Notes: generated by a model not told the origin, from the sequence alone. 18,692 nt of DNA from Porticoccaceae bacterium UBA2002 (GCA_002334915.1 DDCQ01000086.1:1-18692), one strand, 5' to 3'. Shown: positions 8,748-16,112, counted from the first letter of the stretch. Numbers and translations are program-made.

Positions 8748-8781
8748 TATTCAACCCTATTATGCTTTAGAGAAAATTTAA

Positions 8782-8793
8782 TGAGCCCGCTCA
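8782..8793 (-). terminator. Weak hairpin between the TonB receptor and symporter genes
   Basis: TGAGC-CC-GCTCA is a short perfect palindrome lying 24-35 bases downstream of the receptor stop. On the minus strand it is followed by an A/T-rich ATTAAATTTT stretch rather than a clean T run. It may cause partial termination or processing between the receptor and symporter genes. The stem is short, so this is only a candidate. Confidence 0.2.
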
Positions 8794-8816
8794 GCCAGTT
8801 TTAATTGAACATCTAA

Positions 8817-11228
8817 TTAAAAGCTGTAGTTAGCTCGCAAGTACCAGGAACCACCTTCGTAGTTTGCCGCGGTGCGACGTGGGTATTGCAAGCCCACACT
8901 CATACGGTTGGCATTGGGTGCGCCAATTTCATCCACATACTCGTCGAGGATATTGGAGCCACCAGCAGTGATTCGCAGGTTTTCGCTAACATCATAACCC
9001 AGTTCGATATCCAAGTAGATAATACTGTCAATCTGCGCCGATGGTGATGTTTCTGCACCAATGGTACCGCGCTCATCATAGTGCTCGCCGTAGAAGTTAA
9101 CACGGGCCATCAGGCTCAGATCATCACTGATATTGGTCAGCGTATTGAGTACCCAGCGGTTTTCAGGATAGTTATTCTCAATATCCTCAACCAAAGAGTC
9201 TCTTACTGGCTGAATACCGTTGATAGTCTTCTGACCAGTAACATCTATAGTATTGTGGTTAAAGGCCAGACTAGCAGTAGTCTCCATTCCAGACACCAGC
9301 TCGAATGAAGAAGACAGTACCAGGTCGAAACCCTGATGCTCTACATCCAGTGCATTGGTATAGAAAGACACTGAACCACCAGTACCATTGGGGATATCAC
9401 CTGTGCGGTAGATACGATCATCGACAGCAACCTGATACATATCAAAGGTCAGGCTGGTGTTGTCAGTCAGGTCTGTAGTAAAACCAAGACTCAGGTTAAC
9501 CGACTCTTCCTCTTTGAGCGGCGCGCCGCCTACTGCCAGTGCAGCTGCACTGGTTGGACGTACCAGACCCTCTTCAACCTGCAGACCAGTAGTGCCGTCA
9601 AAGGTAGTGATAACGGTACTTACATTGGCCTGACCGGGCGTAGGAGCATGGAAGCCAGTCGACATAGAACCGCGGATAGTCAGGTTGTCGCTCAGAGTGT
9701 AGCGGCCAGCAATCTTACCGTTGGCGGTGCTACCAAAGTCAGAGAAGTCCTCATAGCGCAAGGCGTACTGCATCAGCAGATCATCGCTAACATCGTGCTC
9801 TAAATCAGCATAAACAGCCACGTTATCTCTTGAGAATGCACCGGCATCTGCAGGCTTAACACTGCTCATACCACTGGTATTACCATTGATAGCGGCAAGC
9901 TCGCCAGGTACTGTAGTGAAGGTCTCTTCACGCCACTCAAGACCCACAGCCAGGTTCATATCAGAACCAATGGCTTTGCTAAAGTCTGCGTTAAAGTTGA
10001 TTTCTTCCTGATCATAGCCGCCCAGATCAAAGTCGCGCTGGAAAGACCCATCAGCAGCTACACCCTGGTTGGGCGCTGTAGTGTTATTGAGCAGATAACG
10101 CAGCTCATTGGCACCGCGACTCAGACTGATGTCATAAGTCATGCCAGACTCCATCTCACCACGAATACCACCGACCAATGAAATATCAGTCTGAGCACCA
10201 TCCAGGTAAGGGGTATAACCCTGTCGCAATGTGCCGTCTACCCAGTTATCTTCCTGACAGAGCGCCGCAATGGTGCTGTGTGCAGCAGAGCAATCAGTGT
10301 CATAACCTGCGCGATAGAAGAAGCGATAACGACCATCGGTCTCCGCATAGCCACCGTGAGCATAGAGCTCAACACCAGTATTTGGATCTGTCATGCCAGC
10401 GTTGAAAAACAGACGATCGCCACTGGTTTCGGGTCGACCCCAGGTCTGCACGAAAGGTGCATCACCGAAAGGAGAATCCGCACCTACATTGGGTACACCT
10501 GCATCGATCAGGCCCTGACCAACAGGACGCTGAATACCGCGCGAAAGTGCGTCGTTATCAACAGACTCAAAACTGACATTTAAGAAGCCATTTTCACCAA
10601 GAGCAAAGCCACCGTTGGCAGCCACTCTTGTAGACTGTTCGCCTTCAAAGAACTCACCGTGCTGAACCTGAATAGAACCACCCTCGGCGGCATCTTTCAG
10701 CTGCAGGTTCATCACACCAGCAATAGCGTCAGAACCATACTGAGCCGCTGCACCATCGCGCAACACTTCAATATTTTTCAGTGCGATACCTGGAATCATG
10801 GCCACATCAACACCATGGGCACCATTACCAGCCGCAGGCGCAAAAAACTGCACCAGAGCAGAACGGTGACGACGCTTGCCGTTAACCAGCACCAGCGCCT
10901 GATCAGGCGCCATACCGCGCAGTGATGTAGGGCGAATAAATGCACTACCATCACCAGTTGCTGGCGTGGCTGTATAAGAAGGCACCAATGCTTTTAAAGT
11001 ATCAGTGATATCTGCCTGGTTACCAAAGGCTGATAGTTCAGCTTCAGAAAATACATCTACAGGCACTGTTGAGTCAGCGGCAGATCTGGGCTTATTGCTT
11101 CTGCTGCCCATTACTACTACTTCCTCAAGTTCAGCGGCTTCGCCACCCTGCGCAAAAGCAGGTTGCGCTGATCCCACAACTGCGGAAACTGCCACAGCTA
11201 CTAACGAGGCTTTTTTAAAATAAGTCAT
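8817..11228 (-). CDS. TonB-dependent outer-membrane receptor
   Basis: Outer-membrane 22-stranded barrel importer powered by TonB-ExbBD, 803 residues. A Sec signal peptide is visible, with KK at 5-6, a hydrophobic core and probable cleavage after AFA at 26. A Ton-box-like LEEVVVMGSR lies at about 34-43. The plug domain includes TSLRGMAPDQALVLVNGKRR and IEVLRDGAAAQYGSDAIAGV. The C-terminal strand ends in aromatic YSF, as needed for BAM insertion. Two cysteines in YDTDCSAAHS and AALCQED probably form a loop disulfide. A very strong ribosome site (GGGGGAG, complement of 11233-11239) precedes the ATG by 4 bases. The ligand cannot be told from sequence. The neighbouring catabolic and symporter genes suggest an organic solute or peptide rather than iron; this is inference. 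Confidence 0.95.
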   Translation of the reverse strand: MTYFKKASLVAVAVSAVVGSAQPAFAQGGEAAELEEVVVMGSRSNKPRSAADSTVPVDVFSEAELSAFGNQADITDTLKALVPSYTATPATGDGSAFIRPTSLRGMAPDQALVLVNGKRRHRSALVQFFAPAAGNGAHGVDVAMIPGIALKNIEVLRDGAAAQYGSDAIAGVMNLQLKDAAEGGSIQVQHGEFFEGEQSTRVAANGGFALGENGFLNVSFESVDNDALSRGIQRPVGQGLIDAGVPNVGADSPFGDAPFVQTWGRPETSGDRLFFNAGMTDPNTGVELYAHGGYAETDGRYRFFYRAGYDTDCSAAHSTIAALCQEDNWVDGTLRQGYTPYLDGAQTDISLVGGIRGEMESGMTYDISLSRGANELRYLLNNTTAPNQGVAADGSFQRDFDLGGYDQEEINFNADFSKAIGSDMNLAVGLEWREETFTTVPGELAAINGNTSGMSSVKPADAGAFSRDNVAVYADLEHDVSDDLLMQYALRYEDFSDFGSTANGKIAGRYTLSDNLTIRGSMSTGFHAPTPGQANVSTVITTFDGTTGLQVEEGLVRPTSAAALAVGGAPLKEEESVNLSLGFTTDLTDNTSLTFDMYQVAVDDRIYRTGDIPNGTGGSVSFYTNALDVEHQGFDLVLSSSFELVSGMETTASLAFNHNTIDVTGQKTINGIQPVRDSLVEDIENNYPENRWVLNTLTNISDDLSLMARVNFYGEHYDERGTIGAETSPSAQIDSIIYLDIELGYDVSENLRITAGGSNILDEYVDEIGAPNANRMSVGLQYPRRTAANYEGGSWYLRANYSF

Positions 11229-11372
11229 GCTACTCCCCCAAAAAATATTATTATGAAATTACTTTGTACTACTTAATTAGCTTATATTTCTAAACGACGA
11301 ATAGGAACCCTTCGTCACCCCCTTCATCCTTTTTATTCCACTTTGGTCTCACTTTTATTTTTATTTCACGTC
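11229..11372 (-). promoter_or_regulatory. Leader/promoter region of the TonB receptor gene
   Basis: A 144-base A/T-rich gap between the BKACE stop and the receptor start, long enough for its own promoter. It holds an inverted repeat, GACGAA at 11296-11301 and TTCGTC at 11311-11316, with a 9-base loop. No T run follows on the minus strand, so this may be an operator or leader hairpin rather than a terminator. Several A/T-rich -10-like hexamers lie nearer the ATG, and I cannot choose one. The gap means the receptor gene may be transcribed separately from the aminotransferase and BKACE genes. Confidence 0.35.
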
Positions 11373-12182
11373 CTATCGATTTGACAGCTGCATTATAGCT
11401 CTCGCCTCCATACCTGATGCGCTGGAGCGCTGAAAAGGTTCAACAGCATCCACCACCTGAGTAATTAATGCACTGTTATCTGATGCTAGCTCGCCACTTA
11501 CCAGCTGCATATTATTTTCAAACCCCACGCGGGCATGACCACCCAACTCAGCCGCCAATAGCATACAGGCCGCCTCCGAGGCTCCAAAGGCGCACACCGA
11601 CCAGATAATCCCGTCGTCTGCAGCTCTAAGCATGGGCAACAGCTCCTGTGGCGAAGATGCCCCAGTTTTACTGTAACGACCGAGCACAAATAAAACGCAA
11701 ACAGTATCACCAGGAATAACCCCCCGCTGACGCAGACTGTTAAATCGCATTACATCCTCAACAGAATACAAAATGTACTGGGGGCAAATTTTCTCTCTGT
11801 TCAACCAGCTAAAAAATTGGCCCGCTTTAATTTCATCATCAGCACCAGCGCAGAGCTCACGAATTGCCAGTGAAACTGCCTCGGGTTTTACCTGCTGAAC
11901 CATGCTAATTTGCTGATCTACAGTGTAGATTCCCACAGCTTCTGTGGTGATCTGAATGACCATATCCGGCCCCACCGCATCGCGCACAGCTGTGGTCGCC
12001 AACCTGTAGGCATCCACATCCAAAGAATGTCCGCCCCCGGCATCGCGCACATGCAAGTGAATCATGCAGGCGCCAGCATCGCGGCATTGCACAGCAGTTT
12101 CCGCCAGCTCTGCTGGGCTAATAGGCAGGGCCGGGTGATCGTCTTTTTGCTTGCGCGCCCCATTGGGAGCCACAGCAATCAT
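11373..12182 (-). CDS. Beta-keto acid cleavage enzyme (BKACE, DUF849 / Kce-like)
   Basis: Zinc-dependent TIM-barrel enzyme that combines a beta-keto acid with acetyl-CoA to give acetoacetate and a new acyl-CoA. The founding member, Kce, acts on 3-keto-5-aminohexanoate in lysine fermentation, but the family covers many substrates. At 269 residues it is slightly short but complete. Zinc ligands are H42 and H44 (MIHLHVRD) and E222 (VGFENN), matching Kce H46, H48 and E230. By position, N223 replaces the Kce aspartate next to the zinc Glu, and R10 (NGARKQ) lies where Kce has E14 near the substrate amino group. These correspondences are aligned from memory. The start lies 17 bases after the aminotransferase stop, so the two are almost certainly co-transcribed. 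The ribosome site is weak. The current database name may be 3-keto-5-aminohexanoate cleavage protein; I would not infer that substrate. Confidence 0.88.
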   Translation of the reverse strand: MIAVAPNGARKQKDDHPALPISPAELAETAVQCRDAGACMIHLHVRDAGGGHSLDVDAYRLATTAVRDAVGPDMVIQITTEAVGIYTVDQQISMVQQVKPEAVSLAIRELCAGADDEIKAGQFFSWLNREKICPQYILYSVEDVMRFNSLRQRGVIPGDTVCVLFVLGRYSKTGASSPQELLPMLRAADDGIIWSVCAFGASEAACMLLAAELGGHARVGFENNMQLVSGELASDNSALITQVVDAVEPFQRSSASGMEARAIMQLSNR

Positions 12183-12199
12183 TATTGGACTAGGAGCTG

Positions 12200-13552
12200 T
12201 CAGATGAGTATTCCTTTTGAGTTTAGTGCTGCATCTACAGCCAGGCCCAGCTTGTCTACAATCTCCTCAACATGGGTCTGGTCAATGATATAGGGCGGCG
12301 CCAGCAACACATGATCGCCGTTTAAACCATCAATGGTGCCACTGTTGGGATAACAGGCCAATCCCTGGGCCATGCCCTGTTTCTTGATTTCGGCGGCAAT
12401 GGACAACTCATGCGACAGGGGCGCCTTGGTGTCGCGATCAGCCACCAGCTCCAGGGCCCGAAACAGTCCACGACCGCGAATATCGCCAATATAGGGATGT
12501 TCGCCAAAGCGATCATGCAGCGCCAGGTTTAACAGCTCACCCATACGATTCACATTGTCCAGCAGGTTGTCGTCTTCTATCGTCTGCTGCACAGCCAGTG
12601 CAGCGGCACAGGCTGTAGCATGCCCCACATAGGTGTGGCCATGCTGAAATGCGCCTGAACCATCACGAAACTGACTGTAGATATGATTAGAACAGAGAGT
12701 AGCGCCAATCGGCTGGTAACCGGCCGCCAGACCTTTGGCAATGGTGATAATGTCCGGTCGAACAGCCTCTTGCTCACAGGCAAACATTGAGCCAGTGCGG
12801 CCCATGCCACACATCACTTCATCGAGAATTAACAATATATTGTGCTTGTCACATATTTCGCGGATACGTTTAAAGTAACCTGGAGCCGGTACCAACGCAC
12901 CACCGGTAGCACCCACAACTGGCTCGGCAATAAAGGCGATAACATTCTCCGCCCCCATCTCTTCAATTTTGCTGTCCAGCTCATTAGCCACACGCAGTCC
13001 GTAGTCTCGCTCGGTTTCACCATCCAATTGATCGCGGTAGGCATAGCATGGACTGATATGCTCAATATTCATCAGCATTGGCTCAAACTGCTGGCGCCGC
13101 CACCTGTTGCCACTAACACTCAGTGCACCCAGGGTATTGCCATGATAGCTCTGGCGACGGGCAATAAATTTGTGCTTGCTGAGTTGCCCAGCTTCAAGAA
13201 AATACTGCCGCGCCATTTTGAGCGCTGCCTCTACCGCCTCTGAGCCTCCGGACAGAAAGTAGACTTGCTCAATATCGTCTGGAGCACGGTGGGCTAAAAA
13301 ATGCGCCAGTTGCTCGCTGGGCTCCGAGGTAAAAAATCCGCTGTGAGCATAGGCCATGGAGTCGAGCTGATGTTTGATTGAGTCTATGACTCTGGCATGA
13401 CCATGACCCAGGCATGAGACTGCAGCACCGCCGCAGGCATCCAGATATCTATTCCCCTGTTTGTCGCGGATATAAACGCCCTCACCTGCAATAGCTACGG
13501 GTAACTGGGCATTAAGATTGCGGTGAAAAATGCGACTTGGAGACTGCAACAT
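12200..13552 (-). CDS. Class III PLP-dependent aminotransferase (omega-/beta-amino acid type)
   Basis: Fold-type I transaminase, 450 residues from ATG 13552. A TTG at 13555, one codon upstream, would also be in frame. With ATG numbering the PLP lysine is K273 in ITIAKGLAAGYQP and the pyridine-nitrogen aspartate is D244 in LILDEVMCGMGRTG. YHGNTLGALSVSG and LSGGSEAVEAALKMA are the ring-stacking and phosphate-binding stretches of the class. Members act on omega- or beta-amino acids, diamines or GABA-like compounds, and sequence alone does not fix the substrate. Placement just before the BKACE gene suggests that it produces the beta-keto acid BKACE cleaves, and hence that it takes a beta-amino acid. 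The nearest ribosome-site candidate, AGGT, is distant. Likely controlled by the LysR-type protein encoded immediately upstream. Confidence 0.92.
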   Translation of the reverse strand: MLQSPSRIFHRNLNAQLPVAIAGEGVYIRDKQGNRYLDACGGAAVSCLGHGHARVIDSIKHQLDSMAYAHSGFFTSEPSEQLAHFLAHRAPDDIEQVYFLSGGSEAVEAALKMARQYFLEAGQLSKHKFIARRQSYHGNTLGALSVSGNRWRRQQFEPMLMNIEHISPCYAYRDQLDGETERDYGLRVANELDSKIEEMGAENVIAFIAEPVVGATGGALVPAPGYFKRIREICDKHNILLILDEVMCGMGRTGSMFACEQEAVRPDIITIAKGLAAGYQPIGATLCSNHIYSQFRDGSGAFQHGHTYVGHATACAAALAVQQTIEDDNLLDNVNRMGELLNLALHDRFGEHPYIGDIRGRGLFRALELVADRDTKAPLSHELSIAAEIKKQGMAQGLACYPNSGTIDGLNGDHVLLAPPYIIDQTHVEEIVDKLGLAVDAALNSKGILI

Positions 13553-13619
13553 CAAGGTTGATACCTAACCTGTTAATATGAGTATCCAGCTTAAGGTGGC
13601 TGCAAGCCAACCTACAAAC

Positions 13620-13663
13620 GATAATTTTTATCAGCTTTTGTTAGAAAAACTAACAGAGCTAAC
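13620..13663. promoter_or_regulatory. LysR-type operator region before the aminotransferase gene
   Basis: GTTAG-AAAAA-CTAAC (13640-13654) is a perfect 15-base dyad containing the T-N11-A core of LysR-type sites. A further CTAAC half-site lies at 13659-13663. A second dyad, GATAA-TTT-TTATC (13620-13632), is centred 21 bases, two helical turns, closer to the aminotransferase gene. This recognition-plus-activation layout is classic for LysR regulators. E. coli GcvA, the nearest well-known relative, recognises CTAAT-like motifs. The sites lie about 70-110 bases upstream of the aminotransferase start, directly after the lysR stop. A possible promoter (TTGGCT, 18 bases, GATACT on the minus strand) lies downstream but is weak. 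Confidence 0.5.
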
Positions 13664-13669
13664 ATAGGC

Positions 13670-14593
13670 TCAGGGCATAAAGCGGCGATAATCCAGCCTG
13701 TTATAGCGGTATATGGCGGCCTGCTCATGGATCCAGGCACAAAAAAGCTCTACCTTGGGCTGACTGGCAGTCTGCTCGGGATAGTAGAGGTGATAGTCCT
13801 TGCGGTGGGGGATAAAGCATTCAAAAGGAATAACCAGGCGCCCTGCCTCCAAATCTCGGGCCGCTAGCAAACTGCCGGCTACAATTAACCCTCCACCCTC
13901 TACCGCCTCTTGCAGGGCCAGTCCAGAATCAGCATAAAATAGCTCTTTGGCGGGTTTGCGCCCCTTAACGCCGAGCTCCTGCAATACAATCTGCCAGGCC
14001 TGACCATCATCATCATGGATCAAATTATGAGCCATAAGATCCTCTGGTTTGAGCAGTGGGTTTGCACCATGGATCAGGCTGGGAGCGCAGGCCACAAAGG
14101 TATCCACATCAATCAGTTTCTCGACCCTAGTATTGGCCATATTAGACGCCCCCCAGCGGATAGCCACATCTATTCCGCGCCCTAAATTATCGGGGAAGGC
14201 TGGCGTTGGGGCCAGGTGAACCTCAATCTCCGGGTGCCTCTGCTGAAAGTCTCGCAGGCGCGCAATAAGCCAATGGGAGGCAAAAATTGTAGTTGCATTA
14301 ACGGTTAGGATCTCAGGTCCACTGCCAGCCTTGAGTTTGCTGCTAACGGTCTCAATTTGGTCGAGGCTATCACTAATAACCGGCAACAGGACCAACCCGG
14401 CGCTATTGAGCACAACCTTGCCATGTATGCGGTCAAAAAGAGGCTGACCGAAATAGTCCTCAAGTACTCGGATCTGCTGACTTATCGCACCATGAGTCAC
14501 GCATAGCTCGTCGGCAGCCTGAGTAAAACTCGATAGCCTCGCGGCGGCTTCAAAGGCTCGCAGTGCATTGAGGGACGGCAGTTTTCTGGGCAT
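13670..14593 (-). CDS. LysR-family transcriptional regulator, GcvA-like
   Basis: DNA-binding regulator of 307 residues, the normal length. An N-terminal winged helix-turn-helix (about 8-67) contains ALRAFEAAARLSSFTQAADEL and the recognition helix stretch HGAISQQIRVLEDYFG. A periplasmic-binding-protein-like effector domain follows, from about residue 92. The PSLNALRAFEAAARLSSFTQAA opening is typical of the GcvA/AmpR branch. It lies 117 bases upstream of the aminotransferase ATG and in the same direction, with an inverted-repeat operator candidate in between, so it most likely controls the aminotransferase-BKACE unit and perhaps the transport genes. The effector is unknown. An AAGAG ribosome site lies about 6 bases before the ATG. 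Confidence 0.92.
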   Translation of the reverse strand: MPRKLPSLNALRAFEAAARLSSFTQAADELCVTHGAISQQIRVLEDYFGQPLFDRIHGKVVLNSAGLVLLPVISDSLDQIETVSSKLKAGSGPEILTVNATTIFASHWLIARLRDFQQRHPEIEVHLAPTPAFPDNLGRGIDVAIRWGASNMANTRVEKLIDVDTFVACAPSLIHGANPLLKPEDLMAHNLIHDDDGQAWQIVLQELGVKGRKPAKELFYADSGLALQEAVEGGGLIVAGSLLAARDLEAGRLVIPFECFIPHRKDYHLYYPEQTASQPKVELFCAWIHEQAAIYRYNRLDYRRFMP

Positions 14594-14617
14594 TTAACAC
14601 TCTTTTTCGTTATGCCA

Positions 14618-14638
14618 TTGATAATACAGGGTTATCAA
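14618..14638. promoter_or_regulatory. Perfect 7-bp-arm dyad between lysR and the sigma factor gene
   Basis: TTGATAA-N7-TTATCAA has perfect arms and contains a T-N11-A core. It lies 25-45 bases upstream of the lysR ATG, where an autoregulatory LysR site would be expected. The inner arms GATAA/TTATC recur in the dyad at 13620-13632 before the aminotransferase gene, though with a 3-base rather than 7-base spacer. It could also influence the divergent sigma-factor promoter, which begins 34 bases away. Confidence 0.4.
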
Positions 14639-14671
14639 CGCATGTGAACTGCTGCTAACAGCAATATTTGG

Positions 14672-14700
14672 TGATCCATCAGATGCAAAGCCCCGTAAAG
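14672..14700 (+). promoter_or_regulatory. ECF11-type (RpoE/ChrR) autoregulated promoter
   Basis: TGATCC at 14672-14677 is the known -35 element of RpoE-ChrR (ECF11) sigma factors. After 16 bases comes CGTAAAG (14694-14700), fitting the TAAG-like -10 of that class. Predicted transcription would start near 14706, about 24 bases before the sigma ATG. The only other TGATCC copies noticed lie inside coding regions, so its presence here is informative. It implies positive autoregulation of the sigma/anti-sigma pair. Confidence 0.65.
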
Positions 14701-14729
14701 CTGTTAAGGTAGCAATTGGCAGTGTAGGC

Positions 14730-15395
14730 ATGTTGAGAAAGACCATAGATATCGTAGACGAAAATAATCAGCCGACTGGTAAAGTCGCTGTACTAAACAG
14801 CCCGGAGAAGCGCTCGGACGAGTGGAGTGTGCTTCTGATTGCCGTGGGTGAGAATCGCGATCGACAGGCTTTTGCTCGACTTTTTAAGCACTTTGCACCT
14901 CTGTTAAAAAGCTTCGCCCAAGCTAACCGGCATCAGGGATGGTTCCCCGGTTTGAGCGAAGATTTGGTGCAGGAAGTGATGATAAAAGTGTGGCAGAAAG
15001 CCGCAGGTTATAACCCAGAGAAAGCTTCGGCAACCACCTGGATTTATACCGTAGCGCGCAACTGTCGCATTGATATGCTCCGGCGCAAAAGCAATACCCA
15101 ACATTTACCCCTCGAGAACGAAGATTACTGGCATGAGCCTGATGAGGAAACCCCTGTCTCGCTGCTGCGCCAAAAGCGCAGCGAGAGCAAGGTGCAAGAT
15201 TCTCTCTCTCAATTGCCCAAAGAGCAGGATGAGATTCTGCGTAAAGTTTATCTCGAAGGAAAATCCCATGCAGAAGCCTCTGAAGAGCTTGGTCTGCCCC
15301 TGGGAACCGTTAAATCACGAGTAAGGCTGGCCCTGCAGAAAATGCAGATCCTGGTCTCTCCAGAATACCGAGATGAGTTATCCCATGAGTTATAA
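14730..15395 (+). CDS. rpoE: ECF RNA polymerase sigma factor, ECF11 (RpoE of RpoE-ChrR) type
   Basis: Alternative sigma factor of 221 residues. Region 2 runs from about QAFARLFKHFAPLLKSFAQ to TWIYTVARNCRIDMLRRK, and region 4 from LSQLPKEQDEILRKVYLEG to LPLGTVKSRVRLALQKMQ. The pairing with a ChrR-type zinc anti-sigma factor, overlapping by 23 bases, and the TGATCC promoter upstream place it in ECF11. In Rhodobacter this group responds to singlet oxygen. About 27 residues precede the part that aligns with the Rhodobacter RpoE start. No internal ATG offers a shorter start, and the promoter position supports the ATG used. This is not E. coli-type RpoE of the envelope stress response, so the symbol should be read with care. 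Confidence 0.9.
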   Translation: MLRKTIDIVDENNQPTGKVAVLNSPEKRSDEWSVLLIAVGENRDRQAFARLFKHFAPLLKSFAQANRHQGWFPGLSEDLVQEVMIKVWQKAAGYNPEKASATTWIYTVARNCRIDMLRRKSNTQHLPLENEDYWHEPDEETPVSLLRQKRSESKVQDSLSQLPKEQDEILRKVYLEGKSHAEASEELGLPLGTVKSRVRLALQKMQILVSPEYRDELSHEL

Positions 15396-16047
15396 TCTAA
15401 CCCACCATCCAGACGCTACTATGCTGGTGGAATTTTCAGCCGGCACCCTGGCTACAGCGCCATCTATCTGTGTGTCCGCACATTTACATTTTTGTGAACA
15501 GTGCCGCACGGAGCTGCTGCGCCTCGACCAGGTAGGGTCGCAATTGATGGCCGAAGCAGAGAGCGCCGAAGTTGACGACAGCCTTTTTGATTCGGTGATG
15601 GCAAAGATTGATAGCGCGGAAGCAAACCCAGAGCCCTCAGTTGCGACAGAAGTAAAGGGGTTCCCACACTCGGTCAGCAAACTGATTAAGAATCCTCAAC
15701 ACAAACCTATTTGGAAGCGCCTTTCGGCCTCTGTAGATATCGCCCGTTTTAAAACAGGCCAAAGCGACTTTGAAGTGGCACTGCATAGAATCTGCGCTGG
15801 CGGTAAAACCCCAAAGCATGACCACAGTGGTGTGGAATATACCGTGGTCCTCAAGGGCAGCTTCTCTGATGAGCGTTCGGTTTATAAAGAAGGTGATTTT
15901 TTGGTTCGCCAGCCCGGCGATGTGCACCAGCCCATGGGAGCGCAGAATGGAGAATGCATCTGCCTCTCAGCTCTAAAGGCACCTATTAAACTGGCTAACC
16001 CCTTTGGCTTTTTGATGAAGCCACTGTTAAGAATCAACCCAATGTAA
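15373..16047 (+). CDS. chrR: ChrR-type zinc-binding anti-sigma factor with C-terminal cupin
   Basis: Cytoplasmic anti-sigma factor that holds its sigma factor inactive until singlet oxygen or related stress. The N-terminal zinc anti-sigma domain has H12, H37, C41 and C44 (HLHFCEQC), with exactly the H-x24-H-x3-C-x2-C spacing of Rhodobacter ChrR. The C-terminal cupin has HDHSGVEY and GDVH. Its H, H, E and H fall at relative positions 0, +2, +6 and +36, as in the ChrR zinc site H141, H143, E147 and H177. The ATG at 15373 overlaps the end of the sigma gene; a second in-frame ATG at 15385 would give a start closer to the family norm. Translation is probably coupled to the sigma factor, keeping the two balanced. 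A strong terminator follows. Confidence 0.93.
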   Translation: MSYPMSYNLTHHPDATMLVEFSAGTLATAPSICVSAHLHFCEQCRTELLRLDQVGSQLMAEAESAEVDDSLFDSVMAKIDSAEANPEPSVATEVKGFPHSVSKLIKNPQHKPIWKRLSASVDIARFKTGQSDFEVALHRICAGGKTPKHDHSGVEYTVVLKGSFSDERSVYKEGDFLVRQPGDVHQPMGAQNGECICLSALKAPIKLANPFGFLMKPLLRINPM

Positions 16048-16078
16048 ATGCATGGCCCTGTACAAGCTGTTATGTTTA

Positions 16079-16104
16079 AACCGCACGCAAGTGCGGTTTT
16101 TTTT
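16079..16104 (+). terminator. Strong intrinsic terminator after the sigma/chrR unit
   Basis: AACCGCAC, a GCAA tetraloop and GTGCGGTT form a perfect 8-base-pair stem closing with eight T residues (16097-16104). It lies 32 bases after the chrR stop. On the opposite strand only three T residues follow the stem, so it acts mainly on the plus strand. Confidence 0.92.
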
Positions 16105-16112
16105 GCCGGGTT

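Noticed and set aside
12842..13243. Plus-strand open frame of 133 codons opposite the aminotransferase gene
   Set aside because: It is antisense to a clear enzyme gene, has no family features and no ribosome site; other long antisense frames opposite icmF, pepQ and hisF were dismissed likewise.
14609..14638. TTGATA/CATAAC pair on the minus strand as the lysR promoter
   Set aside because: The resulting leader would be only about nine bases, leaving no room for the ribosome site.
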